Assembly (NCBI GenBank): GCA_030426805.1
Contig: JAUHXU010000001.1
Span: 832,861 to 896,860, forward strand
DNA from: a bacterium
GTDB taxonomy: Bacteria > Planctomycetota > JAFGQW01
DNA length: 64,000 nt
Reading direction: 5' to 3'
Shown: positions 1 to 9,298 of the stretch, in pieces
Numbering within the stretch: the stretch's first letter is position 1
How the letters are laid out: each line of letters opens with the position of its first letter
Notes under the pieces: generated by a model
Database searches by the model: none
The model's input: only the letters and a program-made list of their open reading frames with translations
What the model was told of the DNA's origin: nothing
Position numbers and translations under genes: made by a program

Positions 1-39
1 TGATACGGAAACGGGGCGCGAGTGGGTATGACGGTGCAT
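1..39 (-). CDS. start of an unknown protein, cut by window edge
   Basis: Thirteen codons from an ATG at 39 run off the left edge and read MHRHTHSRPVSVS. The ATG follows an AGGAGG site and the 61-nt leader shared with the gene at 35884, so this is probably a further member of the Tat-anchored helical-repeat family. The leader, not the few coding residues, supports that assignment. Confidence 0.4.
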   Translation of the reverse strand, partial: MHRHTHSRPVSVS

Positions 40-100
40 CTGGATAGACCTCCTCAACAAGGACGTCGTATCCGCGCGGATTCCGTTACAGGGATTCCGG
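40..100 (-). promoter_or_regulatory. conserved leader, left copy
   Basis: Reverse-complemented and read through the start codon, this stretch matches 35823-35886 at 62 of 64 positions; similarity ends just after the ATG. It contains two direct copies of GGAATCC spaced 14 nt apart, a perfect 12-bp palindrome ATCCGCGCGGAT (70-81), and the ribosome binding site AGGAGG. The sharp stop of conservation at the start codon suggests a functional leader or operator. Confidence 0.6.
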
Positions 101-114
101 AGCTGTCTCGCGAT

Positions 115-387
115 TTAGATCGGGTAGACCGCGACGCTCGCTCCGCCGGAGTTCTCCATCACACCGACGCGTAGCACCGAGCCCGGAGGCGCTCCGCCCG
201 GTGGAAGGGCGAACCGGAGCTTCGTTGTCCCGGGGCCAATCGACACAGACTCGAGCCGTATCGGGCCGTTCGGGGTCACGAGGACGCCGACCGCTACCCC
301 ACCGCCGGTCGTGGTAACACACACCTGAACCGGGCCAGCGTCTGCCGGAAGCGGCGTTCCGCTCGGCGGATTGAAGCCGACGCTCAT
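115..387 (-). CDS. small beta-rich protein, partner of the helical-repeat gene
   Basis: A 90-aa protein, Gly/Pro/Val/Thr-rich, probably a single beta-sandwich. It is a clear paralogue of the protein at 36395-36667: both begin F-x-P-x-S-G-x-x-L-P and share the block LPPGGAPPGS near residues 60-70. It overlaps the upstream gene by 4 nt (ATGA), which implies translational coupling. No signal peptide is visible. Function is unknown; the repeated pairing suggests it binds or matures with the anchored upstream protein. Confidence 0.7.
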   Translation of the reverse strand: MSVGFNPPSGTPLPADAGPVQVCVTTTGGGVAVGVLVTPNGPIRLESVSIGPGTTKLRFALPPGGAPPGSVLRVGVMENSGGASVAVYPI

Positions 388-986
388 TTCATCGCCGCAG
401 CGATCGCCGCCTGAAGATCACTGAGCCCGAGCATCATCGCGGCGGTGTCGATCGTTCCCCGCAGCGCAGGAGTGTCCCGGTAGTGACTCGCGATCGCAGC
501 GTGATCTGCCGGCGACGCGTGCCAGACGAGCGAATGCATGGCCTTCTCCCGGATGCTGGTGGCGGGGTCCGTCCGAACCATCTTCCAGAGGAGCGACTTC
601 GCCGCTTGGTACTGCTCGAGCCCTCCGAGCTGGACGGCAACCGCCGTACGAATCTCGACGGCGGGGTGCTGATGGAAGTACTGGCACAGCTGAAGGATCG
701 TCTGCGGGTCAGCGTTCGCGATGGCTGGATCGAGTAGTCGCTGAGGATCCGGCTTGGCACTCCACGGCAGGAACGGAAGCACCGCGACGCCGATACCCGC
801 CGCGATTCCGCCGACGACAAAAGCCCGCCGTGTGATTTCCTTGCGACGTCGCTGACGGAACCACTCTACGTCCTCCGGCTCCGGCGGGAGGAGAGGGTTG
901 CGAAGACTCTCGGGTTCGCATGAAGAGCGCCGGGCGATTGTCAGGGAATCCAGAACTCGTCGCGTGCTTGTATGCAACTTCTTCAC
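384..986 (-). CDS. Tat-anchored helical-repeat (HEAT-like) protein
   Basis: A 200-aa protein with a GTG start. About 50 charged residues precede TRRAFVV, which fits the twin-arginine consensus, then a hydrophobic segment of about 20 residues ending LPFLPW. The rest is short amphipathic helices like HEAT repeats. It is paralogous to 35884-36387 (LLDPAIA.ADPQ and following). The GTG overlaps the TGA of an open frame at 983-1282 (GTGA). That frame ends MNEISRALGIPL, and continuing into VKKLHTSTRRVLDSL it resembles sigma-factor region 4, so the N-terminus may derive from a broken sigma gene. Role unknown; probably attached to the outer face of the inner membrane. Confidence 0.65.
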   Translation of the reverse strand: MKKLHTSTRRVLDSLTIARRSSCEPESLRNPLLPPEPEDVEWFRQRRRKEITRRAFVVGGIAAGIGVAVLPFLPWSAKPDPQRLLDPAIANADPQTILQLCQYFHQHPAVEIRTAVAVQLGGLEQYQAAKSLLWKMVRTDPATSIREKAMHSLVWHASPADHAAIASHYRDTPALRGTIDTAAMMLGLSDLQAAIAAAMK

Positions 987-1542
987 TCGTCAGCCGCGAG
1001 CGGAATGCCAAGCGCTCTCGAGATTTCATTCATCGATAGTGCGGTAGCTGTGAAGACCCCACTGGCCAACCGGCTCCGTCGGTCGCTCGAGACGCTCGCC
1101 GGCTTGATTGAAGTACCAGCCCCGACTGTCTTTGAAGCAGTGCCGCGGCAGGCAGTCCTCCGATGACAGTGGCCGAGTTCGGCCATGAGAGACTCCCTTC
1201 TTAGGTCGAGGGAGGAGCCTCCGCGCGCATGGCTACCGACACCGCAGCCTGATTCAAACGCAATACGCCCGGACACAACCAACCACGCGAGCGGCCCTCG
1301 AACGCGAGGTGCTATGCGCTGCTGAGTGGTGCTGACCCGTCCAATCGAACGTGATTTCCCGCTTCCGCGCCAATGTTAGCGGGGAGTGTCGCAAAGCGTC
1401 AAGCACCTCACGTGGTCGCCTGTGAGCCTCGCGGTCATCGTCGGGCCAAGCGCTCCGACCAACAATCCACAGCACTCCAGTCGACTCGCTTGCCGTTGAT
1501 CTACGACTCGCCGACGGGCAAGAGCGAAATCGGCCGAGGGAG
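987..1542. other. intergenic stretch, no convincing gene
   Basis: About 550 bp. The only frame with a hint of coding content is minus-strand 983-1282, whose last 20 residues resemble a sigma-factor helix-turn-helix; the rest looks unlike protein. A second minus frame around 1040-1150 is also open but short. The stretch may hold remnants of a broken gene. Confidence 0.4.
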
Positions 1543-2037
1543 TCACGGTTTCTTTCGCCGCTGCTCTTCGATTTCCTTGCGAAACTCGGGATCCACCCAG
1601 ACGTCTATCACATCCTCCGGATCAAGCTCAACCTGACTCGGATCGAAGGGACGCAGCAGAGAGAGGAATGCGCGGAAGTTCGCAGCCACCAGAGCCAACT
1701 CGCCTGTCTCATGGTCCCAGTACTTGACCGCTTCGCCTGCGCTCAAGTCCAACAGCACGTAATTCCCTCCCTCGGCGCGTGCTACAGGCCACATCTTCGC
1801 GGGCAAACCGATCGTGCTCGCCACGTTGCTGGCCTCCGCCACCGGCACGAAGCGAACTACCGAGTCGGCGTCATCCATGCTGTCGCCGATCGGAAACTCG
1901 TTACTCGGCGGCCGGCACCCGTCGTGCTCACGCACGAAGTCCACGTAAGCAGGAGGTAGTCGAACTCCCAAGTAGGCTTCCGCAGTTCGCAAAGCCGACG
2001 CTGACGCCGACCCTCCGCCGATAAGTTCGATCGTCAA
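1543..2037 (-). CDS. SUKH (SMI1/KNR4) family immunity protein
   Basis: A 164-aa protein with the SUKH pattern: an early LGVRLPPAYVDFVREHDGC segment, a central acidic region, and YVLLDLSAGEAVKYWDHETGE before a helical C-terminus. SUKH proteins neutralise polymorphic nuclease toxins. It starts at TTG (2037) with GGAGGAG five bases upstream. It lies directly downstream of the RHS toxin gene on the same strand, the usual place for cognate immunity. A basic tail (EEQRRKKP) ends it. Pairing with the upstream toxin is inferred from family and position. Confidence 0.85.
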   Translation of the reverse strand: MTIELIGGGSASASALRTAEAYLGVRLPPAYVDFVREHDGCRPPSNEFPIGDSMDDADSVVRFVPVAEASNVASTIGLPAKMWPVARAEGGNYVLLDLSAGEAVKYWDHETGELALVAANFRAFLSLLRPFDPSQVELDPEDVIDVWVDPEFRKEIEEQRRKKP

Positions 2038-2154
2038 GTCAACTCCTCCAACAGACGCTCAGGGAGGGCGGGTGGCAATCACCTCTCACCGCTCCCCCCG
2101 GGACTATCGCCCCTTCGGAAGTTAGCATGGACCCTGCCGCAACGCCAAGAAGAA

Positions 2155-5100
2155 TCATCGGTCGAATCGGCCACCGTTCCGAATGACCGCCGCCCCCCCT
2201 GTGTGTCGCGCCGCGTCGTGAATACTCGACGGTATCAGCTGCATCGTGACCCCGTCTTCCACGTGATGCCAAACGTAGCCGTCGGGAGTTGAATCGAAGC
2301 CCGCCGCCTTGTTCGCGCGGGCCGCGTCAATCCTGTTCTTGCCCGTCAGCCCCTTGAGCTTGACCTGAGCCCTCGCCCAGGGAGTGAAAATCGGGAACCC
2401 CTGTCTGCTGAACCGCACCCCTGACGGATGGACCTCCCCTGCGAATCTGCTGTTTATAGGCTTCCGTCCGTTAATCGTGGGGATCTGCGTTCTTCTACCG
2501 CTAACAGCGCTTTCGATCTTGCCGCGGATCTTCTGCATGCCCTTGCTGATCAGCTTGGCGCCGCCTACCGCAGCGCCACCACCGGCGAAGGCAGTTACGA
2601 ACGCCTCAGCCATGACTTGCCCGACGGCATAGCCCTTGGCCCAGTCCCCCATCTCGCTCGCCCAACGCCCATCCTTCATGTACTGAGCCAGCCTCGCCGC
2701 CTTCTGGAACGGACTGGCCCAGAGAGCTTCCACTGCGTTTCCGTTGACGGCTTCTCGGGCGGCGGTCTTTATGTCGTTCCATACCGCTCCGAGACCCTCG
2801 AAGTTCAGAGTCAGGATGCTCTTGGCGATCGCTTTGATAGCTTCGTAGATCTCCTTCGGGAGCCCCTTTGCGTAGTCAAGAATCCCTCGCACGAACCCCT
2901 TGATCGCGTGATAGGGAACCACATCGAGGATTGGGACGATTACGGTTGGCGACAACCCTTGTCGCATCCCGAAGCCCTTCTCGTACCACTCGAAGGCGCC
3001 GCCACTGATCGCCTTTGTGCTCCGAAGGAGGACGAGGCTGTCGCCTCCGCCGCGCGGCGAGAAGCCAGGGGTGCTGAAGTCGTCTCCCGGCCCAAAGGTG
3101 CCCGGCCACCCAGCACCGATTCCCAGGTCGCCCCACGGGTTGCCGCCCCCCCAATCAACAGGTGTCGCGGTGGGCACACTGTGGCCCCGCCCACCGAAGG
3201 CGGCCTGCTTGCTACGCTGGAGGTCCACACCCGTAGCCGGATCGTAGGCAGCCCCATGCCCAACAAACAGCAACCGCTGCCCCGGCGCATCGAACAGGCC
3301 CCGACTCATCGGCGACCCGGTCCATAGGAACGGATTCCCGAACATCCCGGCTGTGCCCGTCGCGACCGTGCCGCTGGTCCCTGAGTGCAACGTGAACTCG
3401 CCGTAGTCCCGCGCCTCCGTGATTCCGAGCGCACTCTTCTGGTAGCGGTAGTGCTCGAGCACTCCCTGGCTGGTGTCGGTCAGCCCCAGCACCGAGCCCC
3501 GCTCGTCGATGTGGAAGTAGGCGTCCTGGTTCGTCCCGCCCCACTTCCGTCCAAACGTTGGCGCCGGTCCATCCGCGCCGAAGATGTAACTCCGCACCTT
3601 CGTCTCGTTGCTGTAGGAAGCGTCGTTCGGCACCGTGACTTCGATCACGCGCGAGTCGCCATCGTGGTAGTACCGCGTGATCGTCGTCCCAGAGCTGTTC
3701 GTCACCCGCTCCTCGATCGTGCGCCCCAGCCCGTCGTGCCGCCACTCGATCGTCGTCGCCGAGCCACCACCGACGTCGGTCTCTGCGAACACAAGCCGGT
3801 CGAACGCATCGTAGCCGTAGTAGCCGTTCGAGGTGCCGATGTGGTGCGTGGTCCGATTGCCGGACGCATCGCTGCCCATCGTATGGCTCAGCGTGTCGAT
3901 CGTGGCGCTGATGTAGTCGTGCGTGTTACTGTTGTCGGAGTAGTTCTCCGTGATTGGGGCGTTCGGGTAGTAGATCGCCGTGACCGAGTCACGCGTGTCC
4001 GCCGCGGTGAACGTGTAGATCTTCTTCGAGGACGCGGCGGTCGGGTTGCTGTTCCAACTCAGGCTACCCCACGCCGGAGAGGTCACGTTGTGGTAGGCAC
4101 AGTGCATCCGTGACGCCGCGTCGTAGTAGTAGCGGGCGACGTCGGTGTAGTACGTCGTCGCCGTAGCTGGGTCGTGGTACTGCTGCCGGCGCCACGTGGT
4201 CCGTCCAGCCGGGTCGATCAGCCGATTCACCTCGAAGAGCGTCTGGTTGATCGAGTTCTGGTGCAACACGTCCGTCACCAACCCACGGTTGTCGTGGGTG
4301 ATGGTCATCTTCGTGTTGTTGCCGTACGTGGCCTTCGTCATCCGGTCGAAGCCCGCGTAGGTGTAGGCGGCCACCGTGTTGCCGGAGCTCTTGAGCGTCG
4401 TCAGCCGGTAGAGCGAGTCGTAGTCGTAGCTCAGGCTGAACGCCGTGCTCTGGATCGTGGGATACTGGAGCGCAGTTCGACGCCCCGCCGCATCGAACGT
4501 CGACGCGATCGTGCGCCCGAATGTGTTCGTCACGGCCTCGGGGCTCACGTACTGCGTCTCGGACAGGACCTGGCCGAGCGTGTTCCGCGCGAGCGTCACG
4601 AGGCTGTCACCGTCCTCGACGCGAGTGGTTTCACCGACCGCGTTGTACTGATACTTGACCGGACCGGCGTCTGAGAACGACCCGGTGTAGGCGATCGTCG
4701 TGGCGAGTCCACGGTCGTCATACGTGTAGGTGAAGACCGTGCCGCGCGGGTCGGTCATCGTCTTGATGTTGTTCTCGTCGTCGTACGTCCACGTGTACTT
4801 CGTGCTGTCGGGGAGGAACTTCCGTTCGGTCAGCCGCGCACGGTTGTCGTACGTGTAGGTCGTTTTCTTGCTCGTGCCGTCGATCGCTTCCTTGAGCAAC
4901 CCCGAGGCGTAGTGCGCGAACGACACAGTCTGAACGCTCGTCCCGTTCGCCTCCTTCACCTCGGTCTGGGTACGCGCGCCGCGCCGGTCGTACGTGTGGA
5001 TCACCTGGTTGGCGAGCTGGTCCTTGTACGTCAGCACCTGCCCAGCGAAGTTGTACGTGATCGTGGACGGGTTGCCGAGTTCGTCAGTCTGGAGGATCGG

Positions 5101-7740
5101 CCGCCCGAGGTCGTCGTAGGAGAAGGTCTGCGTCGTGACCTTGGTCGACGCCCCGACGACCTCCGTCAACGTCTTCGTCGAGACGAGTCCGGTCTGCTGC
5201 TCGTAGGCGAACGCGACCTTGTTGCCGGTCTCGTGCTCGCGGGACTCCAGCCGCCCCAGATCGTCGTACGAGAACTCGGTGTACTTGTTCAGCTCATCCA
5301 GAATCTTCGTTGCGCGCCCGATGAGGTCGTACTCGTAGGTCGTGGTTTGCCAGCCGTCACCAAGGTTCGTCCCACCGGGACCGTCCTTGGCGAGTTCCTC
5401 GATCTTCTCCGTACGGAGTAGGTGGTCGTACTCGTACTTGGTCCACCGAAACTCGTTGCCGCTGGTGCCGCCGCTTGCGTACTGCTTGGACTCCTTGACC
5501 AGCGTGCCGTCCCCGGTGCCATCCCCATCCCAGTACGAGTAGACGATGTAGTTGCCGTCCGGATCGGTCCGCTTGTAGACACGCCCGTGGCCGTCATACT
5601 CAGTCGTCCAGTCGTTGCCACGACCGTCGCGGAACGTCGTGACGCGCCCCTCGTGGTCGTAGAAGTAGAGGTGGGTTGCCTCCTCGGTCTTTCCGGGAGC
5701 GAATGTGACCTTCTCGACGTAGCCGCGATCGTTGTAGTCGTACTTGATCTCCCGGCCGTCTTCGTCCGTGACCTTCTCGATCCGCTCGCTCTTGTCGTAC
5801 TCGGTCGATCGTGTCGCGGTTGTCGAACCGTCGATCTCGATCTCGACCGACGTGACGTTGCCGCGTTCGTCGCGGTCGATCGTCTCGCACCGGGTCACGC
5901 TCGGCTTGACCGGCACGACGCGCTTCACCAACCGATCGTCCTTGTTGTACTCAAACGTCGTCGTGTAGTTCGTGTCGGGGTACGCGATCGACGTGAGGTT
6001 GTTGCGCTTGTCGTGGTTGTAGGTGGTGGTCTTGCTTCGGCTGTCGGTTCGTGTCTTCAGGTTTCGGTAGTCGTCGTACGTGAAGGACTGCGCGAGCTTC
6101 GGGGTGCCGCCGTCCTTGACAGCGATGCTCGAGACGAGGCCGGTGGTCGTATTCGCGTAGTAGAAGACCGTTTCCTCATAGGTGCTGCCGGTCACGAGGT
6201 TCTTGGCGAGCGCCAGACGGCCGAACGCGTCGTACTCCGCGACCGAGATGGACTGCGGGCACGCCACAGGGCCGACCTTGGTTGTGAAGGTGTAGGGCGA
6301 GGAACCGGAAATCGTCAGGCTCGTCTCGAGGCCGTTGGCATCGACCACGTAGGTCGGGACGTTCCAGAGATCGTTGTAGGCGCCGTAGGTCCAGGTCAAG
6401 GTCGCTTCAGACTTCGCGGTCGTGGCAGGGGCAACACTGTGACTCAGTAGCCGCGCCTTCTTGATCGGGTCGGAGTCGGTCGAGTACGTGAACGTCTCGA
6501 TGCGCCGATTGCCAGACCCGTCCTTCGGGTGTTTGATCTGGTGGATCTGCCCGTCGGTGTGGTACGTTCGCTCGGTCTCGTGCTTCGTCGCGCCCTCGTA
6601 GACCTCGGTCTTGGTGACGCGGTTGGAGGAGTCGACGTGGTAGACGGTCTTCTTGTTCGCCCGGTTCAAGACCGTGACCTGGCCCGGCGTCCCGTAGTCG
6701 AGGCTGTATTCGCCAAGCCCGCCTGCTCCCGCGCTACTGACCGCTTGCTGCTTGGTGAGTCGACCCGTGGTGCCGTCGTACGTGTTTTTGATGTACGGGA
6801 CACCGGTGCTCGACGGTTGCTCTGGGCTGTAGACCTCCTCGATCAGATTCGTGCTTGTCTTGTACTTGTACTCCGTTATGTGCGGATCACCAGACGCCGG
6901 CGGGGGTTGCTTCACCTTCGTAAGCCGACCGGTCGGGCCGTCGTATACGTAGCATATCTCGCGACTCGCAAAATCGACGAGCTTCGAGATGTACCCATTC
7001 GTATTGTAAAGAACGTCATACTCGCCGCCCTCGGTGTCAGTGATCTTCTTGAGCCGGCGGTAGTTGATCTCGGCGGAGTCGGTGCCGTACTCGAACGTCA
7101 TCTTGTGCTGAAAGTTGTTCTCGATCTCCACGAGCCGGAAGTGCTTGAGATCACCGGTGTCGTGGTTGCTGTAGCGCCAGGTCCAGAGCGGACGGGCGGT
7201 CTTGCGCTCGATCGTCGTCACACTGCTGACGGAGACGTTGAGGAGCTTCTCGAATCGTGACTTCTCCGCCGGGAAGAGGATGTTCGTCCCGCCGTTGACG
7301 TTGAACACGTCCTCGCGACCCGTGCCGTCGTAGAGGGTCGCGGAGGTCGCCGACGCGTTGACCGTGATGCGCGTGTTGTAGGTGAAGTCCCAGTTTTGCC
7401 CGAACGGGCCGTTGTACCCGAGTTTCGAGCGGTACACGCGCGTGAACCGGAACGGAATACCCATCGACGCAACCTCGAGATCGGTTTCCTGATGCCGAAG
7501 TTGCCCCGTGCCGATGAGAATGGGGTCGCCGACGGAATTCCCTTCCCCGTCTTCGACTTCTGACCACCACGGGATTTGGTATTCGAGAGTGACGGCACCG
7601 AAGCTCCCGTCGGACTCCTCGTCGTCGAGAAACATCCCGCTCACCGGTGCGACTGCTGCAAGCAGCACGCTCATTGCGACCAGCACACCGATTCCGAGTC
7701 CGGCCACGACACCGATCGTCCGAGCACGCTGCTTCGTCAC
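2155..7740 (-). CDS. RHS/YD-repeat polymorphic toxin with WHH-type HNH nuclease tip
   Basis: A giant protein of about 1860 aa. An N-terminal membrane segment or signal (GVLVAMSVLLAAVAP) is followed by a DUF6531-like domain (DPILIGTGQLRHQETDL), dozens of RHS/YD repeats (YDxxGR, YxYDxxxR) that build a toxin-holding cocoon, and a variant RHS core end (DERGSVLGL, NPFLWTG). After a linker comes a C-terminal domain with PINSRFAG, NKAAGFDSTPDGYVWHH, MQLIPSSIHDAARHTGG, typical of WHH nucleases of the HNH/EndoVII superfamily. GTG at 7740 has AAGGAG 8 nt upstream; an alternative GTG is at 7749. It likely acts in contact-dependent competition and cleaves nucleic acid in target cells. No adjacent VgrG or PAAR gene is seen. 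Confidence 0.9.
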   Translation of the reverse strand: MTKQRARTIGVVAGLGIGVLVAMSVLLAAVAPVSGMFLDDEESDGSFGAVTLEYQIPWWSEVEDGEGNSVGDPILIGTGQLRHQETDLEVASMGIPFRFTRVYRSKLGYNGPFGQNWDFTYNTRITVNASATSATLYDGTGREDVFNVNGGTNILFPAEKSRFEKLLNVSVSSVTTIERKTARPLWTWRYSNHDTGDLKHFRLVEIENNFQHKMTFEYGTDSAEINYRRLKKITDTEGGEYDVLYNTNGYISKLVDFASREICYVYDGPTGRLTKVKQPPPASGDPHITEYKYKTSTNLIEEVYSPEQPSSTGVPYIKNTYDGTTGRLTKQQAVSSAGAGGLGEYSLDYGTPGQVTVLNRANKKTVYHVDSSNRVTKTEVYEGATKHETERTYHTDGQIHQIKHPKDGSGNRRIETFTYSTDSDPIKKARLLSHSVAPATTAKSEATLTWTYGAYNDLWNVPTYVVDANGLETSLTISGSSPYTFTTKVGPVACPQSISVAEYDAFGRLALAKNLVTGSTYEETVFYYANTTTGLVSSIAVKDGGTPKLAQSFTYDDYRNLKTRTDSRSKTTTYNHDKRNNLTSIAYPDTNYTTTFEYNKDDRLVKRVVPVKPSVTRCETIDRDERGNVTSVEIEIDGSTTATRSTEYDKSERIEKVTDEDGREIKYDYNDRGYVEKVTFAPGKTEEATHLYFYDHEGRVTTFRDGRGNDWTTEYDGHGRVYKRTDPDGNYIVYSYWDGDGTGDGTLVKESKQYASGGTSGNEFRWTKYEYDHLLRTEKIEELAKDGPGGTNLGDGWQTTTYEYDLIGRATKILDELNKYTEFSYDDLGRLESREHETGNKVAFAYEQQTGLVSTKTLTEVVGASTKVTTQTFSYDDLGRPILQTDELGNPSTITYNFAGQVLTYKDQLANQVIHTYDRRGARTQTEVKEANGTSVQTVSFAHYASGLLKEAIDGTSKKTTYTYDNRARLTERKFLPDSTKYTWTYDDENNIKTMTDPRGTVFTYTYDDRGLATTIAYTGSFSDAGPVKYQYNAVGETTRVEDGDSLVTLARNTLGQVLSETQYVSPEAVTNTFGRTIASTFDAAGRRTALQYPTIQSTAFSLSYDYDSLYRLTTLKSSGNTVAAYTYAGFDRMTKATYGNNTKMTITHDNRGLVTDVLHQNSINQTLFEVNRLIDPAGRTTWRRQQYHDPATATTYYTDVARYYYDAASRMHCAYHNVTSPAWGSLSWNSNPTAASSKKIYTFTAADTRDSVTAIYYPNAPITENYSDNSNTHDYISATIDTLSHTMGSDASGNRTTHHIGTSNGYYGYDAFDRLVFAETDVGGGSATTIEWRHDGLGRTIEERVTNSSGTTITRYYHDGDSRVIEVTVPNDASYSNETKVRSYIFGADGPAPTFGRKWGGTNQDAYFHIDERGSVLGLTDTSQGVLEHYRYQKSALGITEARDYGEFTLHSGTSGTVATGTAGMFGNPFLWTGSPMSRGLFDAPGQRLLFVGHGAAYDPATGVDLQRSKQAAFGGRGHSVPTATPVDWGGGNPWGDLGIGAGWPGTFGPGDDFSTPGFSPRGGGDSLVLLRSTKAISGGAFEWYEKGFGMRQGLSPTVIVPILDVVPYHAIKGFVRGILDYAKGLPKEIYEAIKAIAKSILTLNFEGLGAVWNDIKTAAREAVNGNAVEALWASPFQKAARLAQYMKDGRWASEMGDWAKGYAVGQVMAEAFVTAFAGGGAAVGGAKLISKGMQKIRGKIESAVSGRRTQIPTINGRKPINSRFAGEVHPSGVRFSRQGFPIFTPWARAQVKLKGLTGKNRIDAARANKAAGFDSTPDGYVWHHVEDGVTMQLIPSSIHDAARHTGGAAVIRNGGRFDR

Positions 7741-8869
7741 GCCAACCACTCCTTCTCTGGGGCTCGCTCCACCCCGTATCGACTCGTATGCGCACCGGGG
7801 CCACGCTCAGCTGAGTACGGACGCTTAGCCGGAAACCGTTGTGGAGTGCGCGTCGCCCGCGAAGCGACCGTGCACCGCCAACCCGTGGGTGCTTACCGTA
7901 TTGAGGCTTCGTGATTCCCGCTTGCTCAGGAATCTAACGGCGGGTGACGAACTTCGCAACGTGGTTGTTGCAGAAAAACAGCGGCACCCATCGCACGGGG
8001 TTGTCATCGAACGACTTGCGCATGAAAGAAGAAACCGTGAACGCGAGGCAGCGCGCGAAGCGTGGTCTTCCGCCAAGGGCTTTACAGAGGTGATTCGCAC
8101 GCGACACGGATTCCGATGGTGATTGGGTCGTGCAATGGCGGTGTGACGCGACGCAGTCGCCACGAATGATCCTGGGGTTGCGGATTCTGAACGACCCTGC
8201 TACCGTCGAAGCACCAAGCGGAACGGTATCAACAGCAAAGGTCAAACGGGACTCAGCTCGCACGCAACGCGCTATCGGTGCGTTCGTCGCGCAACTCAGA
8301 CGTAAACGGGGAGACGGTGCGTACATATGGTGCGCACGGCCCCACGCAACGAGACGAAGTTGTGCTCCGTGGCAGCGTGGGTTGGCGTCTGTTGCCGGCG
8401 AGGAGTGCGGGTTGAGCGGTCCGATGGGCCTTGTCGCGGCAAACCGTGCCGTGACGCGGGTAGAGAATCCGCACGGGTGTGACGTAGTGGAGGACTCTTC
8501 GTGAGCAAGGAATCGTATCGGCGTCGGGTGTCACCAAAGCTCCGCATGATCGCAAACGGCAGCGAGACCGTGAACACGATCCGCGCGGAGTTCGCCCCCT
8601 CGGTGAGAGTTGCAACGAAGGCCAAGGTGCTGGCGCTCTCGCAAGTTCGCGCGTTGACCGCGGAGACCGTAGCCCGCTCCGACCTGCCGGCATCGGTCAA
8701 GCGCGGGAGCCTGAAGGAGCCGCCCTCGACCGTGGAGGCGAGTGTCTGCGGCGAACTCGAGGACGGCGGCGTGTTCTGGCGAAGGCACTTCGCGAGATGG
8801 CCGGACCAGTTGAGGAGAGTGGCGTGCCGTCCGCTTGACATGACGAATTCGCTTCGTGAGGGAGTCTGG
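7741..8869. other. long intergenic stretch with a dispersed repeat
   Basis: About 1.1 kb between divergent genes. Several frames are open but none has protein-like composition, a good ribosome binding site and a recognisable family together. It contains one copy (8176-8324) of a repeat also found at 25152-25302. The promoter of the RHS gene must lie at the left end, but no clear consensus was found. Confidence 0.5.
8176..8324 (+). repeat. dispersed repeat, copy A
   Basis: About 150 bp align with 25152-25302 in the same orientation at roughly 80% identity by eye, including the exact run GCACCAAGCGGAACGGTATC and the nearby AAACGGGACTC. Flanks are unrelated. Both copies are in non-coding gaps. 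It may be a fragment of a common ancestral gene, a mobile element end or a structured RNA. Confidence 0.6.
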
Positions 8870-9298
8870 ATGAGAGACTCATGTCGACCCCGGCGAGGCC
8901 TTCGTCAGTCCCGATCGCCTGTGGTCATTTATCGCCCGGCACTTCTCGCGTTGCCGCTCACAGTGTGCCTGCTGTTTCTCGTATCGGGTTGTTCGACCAT
9001 TCTCGGCACGGCTGCCAGCCCGGTGACCGGTGGCGTCGACCTCGCCGCGAAAGCGACCGACAACAACTTGCTGCTCACAGTGCCAGGATTTGCGGCCGGG
9101 GCGGTGGCGGCGCCCTTCGTCGCGATCTACAACGGCGCCGCCCACGATGCCCGCATCTTCTACTCGTGGGACTACTATTGGAGGCACTTCCCCGACGTCT
9201 TCCGCCCCTACAGGATGATCGCGGACGAGTTCCACCCCGGTGCGCGGCGACGACGGGAGCGCGAGTTGGCCGACGACGGGTCGGGAGATTCGGAGTGA
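8870..9298 (+). CDS. small lipoprotein, first gene of lipoprotein operon
   Basis: A 142-aa protein. ATG at 8870 has GAGGGAG five bases upstream; the open frame extends further upstream but that part is not protein-like. A basic N-terminus and hydrophobic stretch end in lipobox VSGC with the lipidated Cys at about residue 41. A second hydrophobic or amphipathic segment (VPGFAAGAVAAPFVAIY) follows, and the tail is charged. Its TGA overlaps the next gene's GTG by 4 nt. Function unknown; membrane-attached. Confidence 0.75.
   Translation: MRDSCRPRRGLRQSRSPVVIYRPALLALPLTVCLLFLVSGCSTILGTAASPVTGGVDLAAKATDNNLLLTVPGFAAGAVAAPFVAIYNGAAHDARIFYSWDYYWRHFPDVFRPYRMIADEFHPGARRRRERELADDGSGDSE

Noticed and set aside
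8501..8869. N-terminal extension of the first lipoprotein gene
   Set aside because: Not protein-like, would bury the signal peptide, and ATG 8870 has a better ribosome binding site.
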